From contig CM056744.1 of the NCBI GenBank assembly GCA_029851415.1, positions 88,833,907 to 88,897,906 on the forward strand: 64,000 bases of DNA, given 5' to 3'. The stretch is from Eretmocerus hayati (lineage: Eukaryota; Arthropoda; Insecta; Hymenoptera; Aphelinidae). Within the stretch, counting starts at the first letter, position 1. Each line of letters opens with the position of its first letter. The translations under genes were made by a program, and so were the position numbers. Positions 37,818 through 50,692 of this stretch are shown in pieces. Below the pieces are notes generated by a model that did no database searches, was not told the origin of the DNA, and was given only the letters and a program-made list of their open reading frames with translations.

Positions 37818-40557
37818 TTTCGCAAGTTTAGATATGTACAATAAAACCACAAAATTTCATTTTCAAAACAGAATGTGCAACTTGATTCGAAAATGTTGGC
37901 TTTACAGTGTCGACTGTAGTGAGATCAATCAAAAAAAGTTGGTAGTTTCACTGAAATCCTCCACATGTCGTAATAAAATCAAGTACACTGGTACACAAGT
38001 AGTATAAGACATTAAAAGTCCTCCAAAGAATCTACACAAATCACTCAAGGTTGTAATTGATACGACCCCCTATGGTGTGTATCACCTCGTTTGAGAATAG
38101 GCCATAATTCCATCAGATTATACAACCAGAAATGCACTAGAAGGTTCAAAATCACACACTGCCTCGATATATCGGCCCCAATATATTTATATATATATCC
38201 TGTCCTGTCTTGGGAAGCAGTTGGTAAGTACCTGTATTGCACGAGCACTTGTCCGGCTTTCTCCTACTTGAACGCACCGTGTGAAATGCTCACAACCCAA
38301 CCCTCGTCCTCATATTACTTATATATATATATATTTATGAGTCTGAATCGGTATCGGTAAAATTTTTCAGTTCCCGCGGGAGCGAGCCTACAAAACTCAA
38401 ATGACCGTCATTTGAGTGAAAACTGAGTTGGCAAGAATTTTTTATCCCACGTGTGTGGGAGATACCTGGCTTGTTTTATACACTAGAAAATAAGTATATG
38501 TGTAACGGTAAATCGATCGTACACGTGGTTGAGATATACAGGACGAAGAGGTTAGAAATTCTCGTAATGCAAACTTTTCTATACGACTGACGTTTCGTGA
38601 GTGTGCTTTTCTATCACTTGGTTTAGAAAATTTATACGCTAGCATCATCAGTGAAGAGTTGAATAATGCAGTTGAATGGTGTTATAGCTGCTCTGGATTG
38701 AGGGCAAAAAGTTGATACTACTGACTTTTAGTAGTCTTGTATGGTACCATCTGCTTTTCCAACTATTGCGACTTCAGTAGTTAGGTGGTCACTTATTGTT
38801 AATTGTCTATGATCTCACTCTTGGTTGGCCTCTGGTTTTTTTGCATCGATAATTGTATTTTCTTGATGAGATCGATGTATCGTGTAGAGAAATGATGAGA
38901 ATGCGATTTTCTCTGATCGACAGGACGATAATATATATCTTTCTCCTTTTCAATCCTTGAGAAGAATACTGTGACGTGTAACGGTACTTGCGATGTGATG
39001 ACGGTTAGCCATTATCCGACTGGTCGTTTATTTTGGATGACTCCCTGTCTTTCGTATTTTCATCATTACTATTATTATTATTATTTTTTTTTTCAATGAG
39101 ATTGTGACCCCATTGGAAAATGTCCAAAGAGTTTGAATAGTGGTAAGCTTTGAAAACTATGTTCAACGATCTGTTCATCGATCTCCTCAAGTTCAGTTTC
39201 ATCGTGGACTTCCCACCGCAGATTATCATATATTTCTTCAATAAATTACGATACCACACATTTCTGGATATCTACACTTATTTTTACCACTTTTGAGCAT
39301 ATCATTTGAAATCATACATCTCAAGCTTGCAAAGTAGGTTAGATTGTATACGCTTGGGTTGACTTGGATCCAGTCAGGTTGACGCAGCATTGTTGGAGGT
39401 TAACTCATGCATCTTCGTTATTTCACTTTTCACTCACCACTAAACAGATCCGTGGAATGTACGAACTTGATCAACAGCGATAATCAAGTAATGCAAATTC
39501 CTATGATTCGACATACTCGTGTGTGATCTTTGACCTTCTCCCGCATACGTGCGCATATGTGAACATAACCTTGAATCGGGTCCCTTTGATTCTCTTTCAC
39601 TTTGGAGGAAACATACTTAATGCACGATCTTTGCCCTCGTCTTTGCCAGCCCAAACGGAAGGTTTTCATGATTTTGGTGAACATAGCCTCATCATTAGTG
39701 ATCCTTTATAGCTAATGATTATCATCAACCGCCTCACCTCATCGTGGACTTTGAAACGATTCATCTCTTGACTGTCATAACTTACTGGGTTTTGATAATA
39801 GGATAGAATTACTTGACGCGTCATGTTTCTTGGTCCAAATTGATGATTTCCCATGAACTTCATCATGAAATTCTCTTTGTTAGTGCCTCATTCGCGTTTG
39901 AGCTTGAAAAGTTCATGCTACCATGGCTCTCATATTATGGCATGATTTTATCATAACGTGTTTGGGCTCAGAATAATTCACATGGTCCTCATTGGAAGAT
40001 CTAGTAGGAGACAAAGGTCTGGGAGCACAGGAAGTAGGTGCGGGCGCGAAGAGGTTAATATTCTGAATTCCAATATATTGGAGGAGCATTACTTCCAGAC
40101 GTTCCCAATCTTTTGAGCTTGACTTCAATGACACAATTTAACATGACAGTTTTTCTTCTGGGATGCGAGACACAGCCTGTCCTGCTGTCATCTCTTACTA
40201 CACCGTATCATTTTATCAGTCCCTTGCAACGGAGCACTTTCTTTCACCTCGGAAACGAGCCTCCGTGATCCCTTGGCGGAAAACCCTGCCATTACCAGTA
40301 TGTCCGGAACTATACTCAGAGAAGTAATTCTTTACGGTAACTTCTTGGTGGCTTTAGCGGGGAGAATAGACATGCATTTGACTCAATCGCGCAAGGCAGT
40401 TCAGTTAACTTCGCGTACTCCACTGCAAGGCCATTACCCGCGCATTCCGCTACGAGCAGAAAGTAAACAAGAACTTTGGAGGTTACGTGCACAATAAGCG
40501 TCCACTATATGCAACAGCAGCAACTCTGTGGGTTGATTCAGGTTACCCTTCCAACTC
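37818..40557. other. Non-coding stretch with short microsatellites
   Basis: It contains TA tracts near 38187-38197 and 38318-38336 and a TTA triplet run near 39067-39085. No gene or mobile element was recognised. Confidence 0.5.
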
Positions 40558-40896
40558 ACGAGGAACACCCAGGGGTTGTGGAACACGGATTTGGCTGAAA
40601 CTCTGGGAATCGAGCTGGGGATAGTCTCCTTTTACCATCAAAGGATGAAACCCAGAGCTGCACTTGCAAATGCCCGACCGTTTTCTAGCTGCAGGTCATG
40701 ACATTAGCATTATGAGTATATCTATGTATCTTAGAACATGGGCCCATATGGGCAACGCTAATGTCGTAGGCTATAGCTCGAAAACGGTTGAGCATTTGTA
40801 AGTGCAGTTCTGGATTTCACTTTTTGGTGGTGGAAGGAGACTATTCCCAGAGTTTCAGTCAAATCCATGACCCACCACACCTGGGTGCTCCTTGTC
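40558..40896. mobile_element. Foldback MITE, subfamily I (copy 2 of 2)
   Basis: The left end ACGAGGAACACCCAGG is complementary to the right end CCTGGGTGCTCCTTGT. The halves share TTTGGCTGAAACTCTGGGAA on the left and its complement on the right. The core GACATTAGC...ATGGGCCCATAT...GCTAATGTC is itself palindromic. It is closely related to 10329-10677. A short extra duplication (TGGGAATCGAGCTGGGGATA) in the left half is absent from the other copy. It lies just upstream of the decayed LINE. Confidence 0.85.
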
Positions 40897-41089
40897 AATA
40901 GCATGTGAAAATACTTTCCAGAATTGTGGATGATGAGGAATCAAAACCTAAGAGCCTTTTATATCAAGATTTATAGATAACATTGGCGATAACGTTCCAC
41001 AGCTCACAGAGTTATCACAACGCCATGGGTTGCGGAATAGACATGGAATACCCGGAAAGACCGGTTGCCAGAAAGCCCTCATGGCGTTG

Positions 41090-42370
41090 TGGTGAAGCCG
41101 GTGGAGCTGAGGTTAAGAATTACTTCCCTGACTGCAGACCCAACGCGCAGCTCTCAAAACCTCCTAAATTACTCAAGCGCCTTGTTCGTTATCAACTCCT
41201 GAACCATCTTTTTGTTAATATTTTCCTTGACCCTCACCTGAATAGCTTTCACCCTGCATATTCCACTCTAACTGCACCTCACAGAGTTCTCAAAAATATG
41301 CTAGCAGCAATCGACCACAAGATGCTCAGTGTCTTGATCTCGTTAGATTCCTCCAAAGATTTCGATACAATCTCTTAAGCTAAGCTTCTTCACAAACTTC
41401 GGAGTATTAGATGTTGGGATAGAGTCATATGTATAGTCAGTTAATTCTGTAAACGTTCTCTAACTGCACGCGCCAATAATGGACTTTGCTCCAACTAGTT
41501 CCCACTCTTAACTAGCGTTCCACAGGATAATTATCTCGGTCCTCTTTTGTTCATGGTTTACACCAATGACCCCCTCAAGATCTTGAGTAATCCTCAACAC
41601 GATATCAACGCTGAAGATACTCGAACATATCTCCACTGCTTTCCGAAAGACATTGAATCCTTCTTCAAACGACTCAACGATGGGGTTAACGCCATCGTGG
41701 AGTGGGTGACTGACAATGACCTCAAACTCATTCCAGACAAAACCACGGCTATAACTCTTGGTAGTAAAAAGAACCTATCCACTGTTGACCTGGTTACACT
41801 TACTTCGATTATTATATCTGAAAAACCAATCCCCTACTCCGTGTCCATTAAAAATCTCAATGTTAAATATCACGCCTGGGGCAGGCTCGGACACACAAGT
41901 GAATTCTATTGCTCGCTATGTTCAATCGGTACGTGCCCATAGTTTGGTTATTCCAAACTTGGACTATGCTGTGTACGACCATCTCTAGGAGATTCGAAAT
42001 CAGAAACTGCAGTGGCTGGGAACTCGTATTCGATTCATCTTTGGCGCAATACCTTGGAGTAACCACGTGAATCCTTTCCGGCTTCCTCTTGGCTGGTTTC
42101 CTGCCAAGTGACGCAGACGTTTTTAGGTTGGCACCCTTGAGCTCAAAATCTTATCCACAAGCGAACTCGGTGACCTGTTCTCCTTGTTCTGACTCAAATA
42201 CACATTAGAATCAACTGATCTGCTCACCTATCCAACACGTCGGACTGAAGCTCGAAACAAATCGCTCACCATCGTAGCCTCCAAGTTGCTGAATGAAGTT
42301 TTTTTGATGGCTCTCAGTTCTGGTTCGTTGAACCTCTTCAAAAATGGTTCATTTGAATATCTTCTTGAAC
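41090..42370 (+). pseudogene. Decayed LINE reverse transcriptase
   Basis: Segments in order are NYFPDCRPNAQLSKPPKLLK (fingers), VSVLISLDSSKDFDTIS-like motif A near 41330-41378, SVPQDNYLGPLLF near 41518, NAEDTRTYLHCFP near 41600 in place of the catalytic YADD motif, LNDGVNAIVEWVTDNDLKL, and IKNLNV near 41850. At least three stop codons fall between 41376 and 41500. A frameshift near 41865 moves the match to another frame (DTQVNSIARYVQSVRAH, then VIPNLDYAVYD). About 25 residues of the thumb appear deleted there, and more stops follow to 42300. It belongs to the same broad LINE group as the copy at 25007 but is much older. The catalytic motif is destroyed, so it cannot be functional. Confidence 0.88.
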
Positions 42371-42597
42371 GAAGGAGAAATCTAATAGTGCGATAAATCA
42401 CGGACATTCAATGTATCCTTACTATCCCTACACCTAGTCGGGACTCTTGAACTTCAAATCTTGGAATTAGGTTCTTCTATCGCGCAATTTGTTCGCATTT
42501 TGCCTCAATCTATTTCCTCCTGGCCAATACCGCTGCACGTATTATCTTCGTCCTGTCAGAGTCTTGCGTATGTTCAACCCCATGACTCCGATAAATT

Positions 42598-42626
42598 GAT
42601 ATCTATCTATCTATCTATCTATCTAT
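42598..42626 (+). repeat. (TATC)n tail at the 3' end of the decayed LINE
   Basis: About six ATCT units follow GATAAATTGAT. The position 230 bases after the last recognisable coding match, and the parallel with the AATC tail of the other LINE, suggest this is the element's 3' terminal repeat rather than an unrelated microsatellite. Confidence 0.65.
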
Positions 42627-45351
42627 GACTGCTCAGGTTGTTTGGACTTCATGAGAATCTGATATGCTTAGACAATCTTTTCCTTCGTATTCTGATGATA
42701 TGGATATTTCGCGACAACAATTTTCGACTCTTTTTCTGATAGTGAGTGGCTGATTGTTCGTGTGAAAACTCAGTCGTCTTCTGCCTACTGGTCTACTACC
42801 TTGCCAAAAATTTTGTTTTCTTTCAAATTTCTTCGTGTGAAAGCCTAGCAGGGATTGTTGTTCCGCAGCACTGATTATAGATCCACGAAAGATTTCCAAA
42901 GTAGGGATGACTTTCTCTTATACAGAGATATTGGATTCTTATGACTTAAGCACAGTCTGGCTCCGCAAAAGTCGGTGAATTCCACCTTTGATCCGACACA
43001 GAGCTCATCCGAATATTGGTCTTCAAATGTACATTACATAGTTTTTCCAAAAAGAGTTTCCCCGTCTAAAAAATCTGTTGGTAGACAATCTGGAACACCC
43101 CGTCATTCAATTTTGGGTAACAGACAAATTACGTGAATTTCAGTGAACAATCATGATGGATCGATCTCTATTCATTCTTCTCATCGCGTTTTCTACAGAT
43201 TCTAGAAAACCTCATCAATTTTGTACTTTCCAAAAAAAACCAAAATACCAATCAAATCTGTGTTGAAATTCTTCTAGAATCTGAATCCTCGCGTCAACTT
43301 ACTGTTATAGAAAACCTCCCACGTTGTCACTGATGTCAAGCGACCCCCCCTGAGTAAGGCCTGTTGTAGTATAGTATTCATCAATAACATACCACCTACG
43401 AGTAAATCGCACTTCAGTACAAAACCACCGCCACATCGTAGAGCTCGTATAATGAAAGTCGTCGAAGTGGATTGCCAACGCATATAGTATAACGATAATG
43501 TCGGTTTTTGTAAAAAAAAAGCGATCTATCGAAGCCGCTTCGTTCACCACTCTCTTACCTATATCTTATACGTTCACTCAAGTCTAAAATGTGCCCGTAA
43601 AAAGCCAAAGCTCTTTGCCACGGAGTCGATTTTCAACTTCATCACAAGGTATAGACCAAGGAGACCGTCTGATCCAAGACGTCCGACGACGTTGCAAATC
43701 GTAAGATTTACGAGCTGACCACCATCACACACGCGGTTAGCTTTATAATACGACTTCAACATACGTGTCCTAAGTATGTATAGAGTTCATAGTCTATGAG
43801 GACGAGAGCATCATCAGGATAAGACACAATCAACATTGAGTGAATACATAAAAAATTTAAAGAACGTTGGAATTCTGTTGGATGGTGCATCACCTATACC
43901 TACAGTAGAAACTTCCGGATCGAGCGTTTCTTTCGAGAATGGCTTATCGGACGCTCGTACCGATGAAGCCATTATTCTTACCGGTTGTCTGTGTATACAT
44001 AGAGATGGGGACCTCTTATCTTTTGTATGGCTATATGGGGGATACCAAATGGTTTCACTCCAGCAAATTCCATTGCTGATTCTGATGCTGCTGAAAATTT
44101 TTTTTGTTCCGCGCTGTTTGTGCGTTTGCATACTTATATCCGTTTCGCGGCTCTCTACTCTGATGTCCATGCAGTTGCGGTTTGCTGCAGCTGTTGTTGT
44201 GTCATGTTTGTGAATTGAAAGATCTGCGATTAAACGGGCTTCTTGATTCAAGGATTTTTTTCCCAAATGTGTGTGCTGTTGGTATATAAAATATAGTAGA
44301 AATCCAAAGGTATCGGGCGAGATTCACTCAACTCTATAGGAAGTCTGGAATTGTTATAAAATTCTTACAAATTTTTTCATTGAGAGATCCAAGATCTTCT
44401 ACACGCTTACGCTGTTACCATGAGTTCTGACTCCAAACTGGAGAGAAGACTTATGACCCAGCTTATCATTCGCCAATATTGAGGTCAATTTAGTGACTTC
44501 ATGTGAATCCAGTAGGAAACATGTGTTTTGCTGGATGAATGATTCAATACATTATGTGGAAATTTGCATCTTGTGGTAAAATGCGAGAGAATGACTTTTC
44601 ACATTTTCTTGTTTCATATACTTTAGTAGAAACGTGAGCTCTTTCAAGGACAACTGGACCTAGTTCATGACCATTAATCTTGGGCTAAACATGTATAGTG
44701 ACGTAAGAGGTCGATTTTCTGGTCATTTTCAATCTCGAGACTGGCTTGATTTTGTTTTCCTCTAATATTTTCCCGAAACTCTGTGACTGAATTTTTAATG
44801 GTATTTCTTACACGTAATAAATCCTCCTCATCAAAATCGGAAAGGATGCAAATAAATCTTCATCGATCGCATGATAATATGTTCCCCAGGTGACTCCCAT
44901 TTCTAATAGCTCAGTGTTGAAACAAATATCTCGGTTCAACATTTTCTAAAAGTTTTTCCGTGAAAAATAACGCAATCCGTAATTCAGTCTGAAATGTAGC
45001 TTTTGGACTGTAAATAATCAAGGAATCGTTGAGCGTACTGATGCAACTGTGGAGATATGTAGTTTATAGTTCTAATATAAAATTGGATAATCCGAGGTTT
45101 ATTCATTCAGGATGTGTACGTGACATGTCTCAAAAGTATTGGACGATTCTCTTGTATCAAATACAATCCTGTACAAACCACCTATACTGGAAAAATTTAC
45201 GTGAAGAAACTCTGATGAACCTCCCAAATAGTAGAGAGATATTTTGTGATCGAAATGAATCAAAAAATCTGGACTTTTGCCTAGAGGAAAATCAAGAATG
45301 AGACTTTCCTCTGATGTCTATTGAAATCTGATACATCTCGTGATTATATTA
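42627..45351. other. Stretch without a supported gene
   Basis: Overlapping frames of 125 codons (plus, 43836-44213) and 150 codons (minus, 43814-44266) occupy the same DNA, and a third frame continues to 44218. Neither contains a domain I recognise. No mobile element or RNA gene was seen. Confidence 0.45.
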
Positions 45352-45681
45352 ACCAGGAGAGGTCACCACATCCGGATCACGGATTTGGTTGAAACTTTGG
45401 AAATAGTCTTCTTTTAGTGCCAAAAGATGAAACCCAAAATTATAGACCCTAACGCCCAAGCGTTTCCGAGCTACAGCCAAGGACATTAGCATTGCAGGTA
45501 TACCTATATGTATAATTTTTAACATGGGCCTATATGGACAATGCTATTGCCTGAAGGTGTAGCTCGGAAACGCTTGAGCGTTAGGGTCTATAATTTTGGA
45601 CATCGTCTTTTTGTGCGAAAAGAAGACTATTCCCAGAGTCTCAGCCAAATCCGTGATCCGGATGTGATGACCTCTCCTGGT
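45352..45681. mobile_element. Foldback MITE, subfamily II (copy 2 of 2)
   Basis: The left end ACCAGGAGAGGTCACCACAT is complementary to the right end ATGTGATGACCTCTCCTGGT. Over its length it is very close to the copy at 28556-28887, including AAATTATAGACCCTAACGC and the core GACATTAGCATTG. Flanking T-rich DNA gives no clear target duplication. Confidence 0.9.
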
Positions 45682-46977
45682 AAGTCAGTTGTTTACTTTT
45701 CCTTCCCAAAACGAGTTCTTAAAACTTGAACAAATCTCAATGTCATCACCATATCTTTTTTTTTTTTTAATGGTCGTTGGAATGAATTTGCAAATCTCAA
45801 TCAACGATGGCAAAAAATTCATTTGCCTTTATTCCTGATCGTGGGTTAAGATGCGGTACATAGTCCATTTCATGACAAGGTCAGACAAAAAGGATAATGT
45901 AATGTCTAATTATATTGAAAGTGAAAACTGTCACCAAGGCAAATTAGCAATCGCCGCATCTACTGCATCTCCAATTGATTTCAATTCAATAATTGGATAC
46001 TCGAAATTTATTGCCATAACTTCTGCTCATCTTCCATCCGGAAGAAATTCCTTAAGAAAAAATATCATTTTTGAGCGGATTTCGAATGAGATGATTATAT
46101 ATCCTTTGGGAAAACAGACCCACACAATTATATACCTAAATACACATCCAAGACTACAAACTCAGAAGTGTATCATAATTTGTGTATAATAATCTTTCTC
46201 TTCATATATAAGCCAACAAGAAAGTATATGCAATTCCGATACACGTTGAGGACTATCATCAACCTCATCTCAATTTGCCATTGGAATTGGAATAATTCAC
46301 GAGATCGGTTAACGAGGTACTATGCTGATGTCTGTAAGTTATTTAAAATATTACCATAGAGACTCAATGAACGTAGTACACGCGCTTGGTTCACCGTACG
46401 GCGGCGGCCGGTGCGCCGAGTGAGAGTGCGTCCAATTAGATTCGAGAAAATGCATTCATGCAAAGAGAGAGCGAAAGTTTGTCGCATGTTACATTAGAAG
46501 GAATCAACTGTAATCACACCTCAAAAAAGAAGCGGGTGGATAGAGAAATTCAGAGTTTGGTGTACTTATGAGTGCGTGTATTTTTACACAAATTTAGAAA
46601 CGGCTTTTGGAGAAAAAAAATCAACACCTACAGAGTGTTACCTTCGATATATGATGAGCATGGGTGTCACACGAGTTCCAACGAGGGCCAAAATATACAA
46701 TTGTATGAGTATGTGCTTGACGTTTGAACATAGTAGTTTACAGTTGAATGCCTGTGACAGTGCTCAAGGGGAATAACTTTTTCTTTCTTTTCCAAGAAAT
46801 ATTTGGAGAAAGTTTCTCGTGTCGAACCACAAAACATTTGATTTGCGAGGATTCTTGACACTGTGTATGCCAATGAAATGTTCTCATGCATTTCTCTTCT
46901 TATTGTAGAACAGACGCAACAATTTTAAATAAAAGACAAGAGGCGCTGGTTTGACAACATGTTGTAAATAAATCTGA
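45682..46977. other. Non-coding stretch
   Basis: A small CG-rich patch lies at 46393-46420 (GGCGGCGGCCGGTGCGCC). Otherwise only short chance frames are present. Confidence 0.5.
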
Positions 46978-47303
46978 CCAGGGTACCTGCAGTAGGCCTA
47001 CGGGATACGGATTTAATTGAAACTGAGGTAATTGTTTTATTTTTTATGAAGAGGTATCTCAAAGAGTTTGATCAAATGAGCTTTCTATTGCAAGGTACAG
47101 TCCTTGGGAATAGCTTCACCCGTATAGGCACATGTTGGAAAAAAACTAGGTAAATGGATATCCTGACAATACTGAAGTTTTTGGACTAATCTTTGGACAA
47201 GATGCCTATTGGATCAAAGTTCCTTGGAGATACCTTCATTTCCCATCAAAACAAGATAATCCCCGAAAATTCATGAAAATTTCATGTCCCGCAGACCTGG
47301 TGC
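46978..47303. mobile_element. Diverged foldback MITE related to the other four
   Basis: The left end ACCAGGGTACCTGCAG with CGGGATACGGATTTAATTGA resembles the ends of the MITEs at 10329, 28556, 40558 and 45352. The right end ACCTGGTGCTC is its approximate complement. Inside, GAGGTATCTCAAAGAGTTTGATC on the left is answered imperfectly by the complement of AAGGTATCTCCAAGGAACTT on the right. It looks like an older or distinct subfamily. Confidence 0.55.
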
Positions 47304-49914
47304 TCTTTTAGTAAAAAAAAATTAGAATCTCTAACGAGAGTTGTGAGACGTCGTTGGAATATAGAGAATCGGCAAAATGCTTGCATTTTGCCGTTGGCAA
47401 CTTCTCATGCAAGGTTTCATGTCTGACGCAGTTTTATCTCCTGACACTGCATGTAAGAATGTTTATTGACAGAGGAAATGTCTTGCACCAAGACTGACCA
47501 ATATTTCTAATAGATTACGCCATCATCATTTCAACTGTTACCAACGAGCGTTACTCTGTACGTTGGTAATACATATCTTCTGTCAAAACCAAAAATATAG
47601 TATCAGACCCAAAAATCTCGACACTGTTTCAAGTGGCCCAATCTCCAAGCTCACCACAAGCATGGATGACCGTCTCAACAATGCAAAGCATTCTAATTCC
47701 TATCCCATTTTCTTCCATCCAGTCACTCAATATCAAGCAAAAGAATAAGTGAGATAATGAGGCGTTCTATGAAAATATGTATAAGCTTACTAAACAGCAT
47801 TTCATCATTTATCGCAAGTATAAGCATCGATGAAAGATCATCGTGGCTTATATTTACTATGCGTGTTCTGAGACCCTAAAAGTCATCATCAGTAGTTGCC
47901 TCAATCCCTCTCATTCGAAAAGATATCTACACAACTACGAACCTAACCTATAAATGTTTGTCAAGTCAAGTTTAAGCCCGAGGGCTTTCCATCAAACACA
48001 AATTCATTACACCACGCCGGTATGTAATGCTCACTGAAATCGAAAAGGATTATAAATACAGTCACTTTGATACTTCATTATGTATGTATGTACCTTCGAT
48101 CTCTTATGCTGGTTGCAGTTGGTTAATAATAGAAGCCTTGTCACGTTGTGCAATATAGTCTTTGGATAGAAATCGGTGTCAATCGTTCTCTTGAGTTAGG
48201 ATTATAAGACGAGTCTTACTATAAAGATCGATGGTGTTTGGAGAGGATCAAGTAGTCTTCTCGTTTAAACAAGTGCCTTAAGGTGAATAAATGTATTTAA
48301 AAGGTATATAGCGTGATGTGGGTGAAGATGCCTGCATGGTGACCCTGCTGTTGTCTTTGAATCTGAGGTGTGCCTGTAAGCAAGACTGTTAAAAAATGTT
48401 CTATAGGCTTGTACCATTTTGTAAGCAAAGTAAAAGGTCGTGGTTGAATGAATGATCGGAAGAAAAAGATCGTGGAAAGAAGTTGAAGTCTATAGAGATT
48501 GTAATTTATGTCTTTGAAAAGTTGCGGTGAATGATTTGGCTTTGATGGCTTCGATCAAAGATAATTGAAGATCCGAGCACGAGTTTTGAAGCTGTTATTA
48601 CTTAGAATACGATAAATCATTGAGATGACGGAATAAAGGGTCATCAGTCTGGATGCCAATCATGGGTGCATTAAAGGAATCTCGAGGTAGTAGTTTTTGC
48701 AAAATCATCGCACAGTGCGCTTTCAGAAACTTTGCAGGACCACATACCTATGTTCTGTGTTTACAAATTTGTTGGCCAATGATCAATGTGTATAGTGAGT
48801 CCAAGACATGACAGAAATGATTCTGTGGAAAGACTTTCATTGAGACAACGTCAAACTACATCACAGATATATCAACATTTGCTGATTTATGGTCATACAG
48901 TTAATCAACTTAATGAAAATACTTTAAAAATGAATATCTCATCAGAAACTTGAAATGGATGTAGCTCTGGCATTTTTGGTCAATCATTGAAAATCACAAT
49001 ATTTCAGATGATATTTGGAAACGACTTCGAATGCTTGTGCAGAATCGAGTTTAAAATGATTGAATGATCGACTTGAAATGCTGAAAAATCGGACCTTCTT
49101 GTTCAATATTTCTTTCGGTACATAAAATATCGTAGACAATGATTGACACTTCAGTTCAGAAGAATATGATGATGGAAAAAACTTACGTGATGGATTCTTG
49201 ACTTGACCATAACACTTTGTTGTTACAACTTTTATTAGTTATTGAAGAAATCTGCCTTATCGATATGATTTGATAATAATCTCAAATTTAACGAGCTTTC
49301 GATCATTCATGGTCTAGTGTGGAAGAGCATGAATAATAAGAGGCTCATATTGAATACAAAAAATGACGCACGCTTCGTCGCCATATCCAACCGTTTTCAG
49401 TTATCCACGTTTGATCTTCGATAAGAAACAAATTATCGTCTAAATACGGGAAAGAGAAAATCGCATATCCTCCTCCGATCAACAAGATATTTCAACGAAA
49501 TCATCTATCTCTAAACTCCGCACAAGCCACGTTCAAGAAACTGCTCTCTTTCCGTCCTACTTTGTTATAGACAAGTGTCGATGGCCTGGATCTTACCAGG
49601 CGAATACCCTGGTATTGTTCCGGCACCACAAGTGTCCGGTATGTTGTTATATACTATTACCAAAGTGAATTGAGTCGACTTATCGCGTTCAACTAATCCG
49701 CTTCATCATCTTTCACGGATCTATCATAGAATTCCAGTTATTTTCTTTGACCTACGCAGTCAATTGTAACGAAGAAATTTGAATTTGGAAGTGTTTTGGT
49801 AAAGATCAGGATAATAGTTTATTGATCTCCAAAGTTTGTGATGCGTCGATGAGTTTGATGACTCTTTGTGGGCGATATAGGAGATCACGTGAAAGTTTAT
49901 ACGAGGAAGAATAA
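47304..49914. other. Non-coding stretch, nothing recognised
   Basis: AT-rich DNA without recognisable genes, RNA boxes or long inverted repeats. Confidence 0.5.
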
Positions 49915-50388
49915 AGAAAATTATATTGTTACGTTTGGCATTAATAAGTCGTAATGGAAGAAATGATAGATGTTGGTCTTGGGTTCGCTTGAGTTCGGTG
50001 ACCAGCGATAATTTCACAAGTGGATGATTGGTCACTCTGTAACTCAAATTTTGTTGATTCTTCAAGGAGTTTGATTGATGGCTATATTTTGTACGGATCA
50101 AAGGAAATTTTGGTAACTTTTTTAATACGTTCGGTGCGTCGGGACCCACCGGGAGGTCTCACTTATCCTCTGTGTCTGACAGATTTTCTTCTTATGGGAT
50201 TTCACATTACGCGTACCATAAATCGAATTCATTGAAGAATGAATAAAATTTGAGTTGCAAAGTGACCAATCATCCACTTGTAAAATTATCATGGGTCACC
50301 GAATCCAACCGAATCCTAGGACCAACTTCTATCATTTCTTCCATAACCACCTATTAATGCCTCCCGTATTAACAATATAATTCCCCCA
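49915..50388. mobile_element. Foldback element with about 150-bp arms
   Basis: The left arm (about 49915-50061) and right arm (about 50234-50388) are inverted copies. Shared segments include ACAAGTGGATGATTGGTCAC with CTCAAATTTTGTT, GAAGAAATGATAGA, and AATTATATTGTTA with GGCATTAATA. Divergence is moderate. The 170-base centre is not repeated and includes GTCGGGACCCACCGGGAGG. The 129-codon minus-strand frame across the left arm is a by-product. Confidence 0.75.
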
Positions 50389-50606
50389 AGTCTCTAACCG
50401 TTTGCGGTGTCTTAGTAGTCTTAATTTCATACTTATTCCTTCAAACTAAAATCTGATCTCAAGATTTTCATCAGCAACTCAGAGACAATTTAGTCTATTA
50501 TGATACAAGGGCGCAAACGATGGTTTACGCACTTCGAGTGACTTTTTCAGGCCCGAGCCGCAGGCGAGGGTCTAAATATTCACGAGAAACCGACACAGTT
50601 GATGGT

Positions 50607-50692
50607 GTCTCTGAGTGTCAGCTCGGCCGATCATCGAAGTTAAGCATCGTTGGGCGCGGTTAGTACTTGGAAGGGTGACCGCACATCTCAAT
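50607..50692 (+). pseudogene. 5S rRNA-like segment (5S-derived SINE or 5S pseudogene)
   Basis: The segment CGATCATCGAAGTTAAGC followed by ATCGTTGGGCGCGGTTAGTA and CTTGGAAGGGTGACCGC matches the middle of eukaryotic 5S rRNA, including the A-box GAAGTTAAGC and the C-box region GGGTGACCGC of its internal promoter. The first about 30 and last about 25 bases of 5S rRNA are not recognisable: the upstream part is replaced by GTTGATGGTGTCTCTGAG and the downstream part by ACATCTCAATC. A functional 5S gene is therefore unlikely. It could be the head of a 5S-derived SINE (SINE3 type) or a truncated pseudogene. Confidence 0.75.

Noticed and set aside
49760..50149. 129-codon minus-strand frame
   Set aside because: It runs across one arm of the foldback at 49915-50388 and has no recognisable domain.
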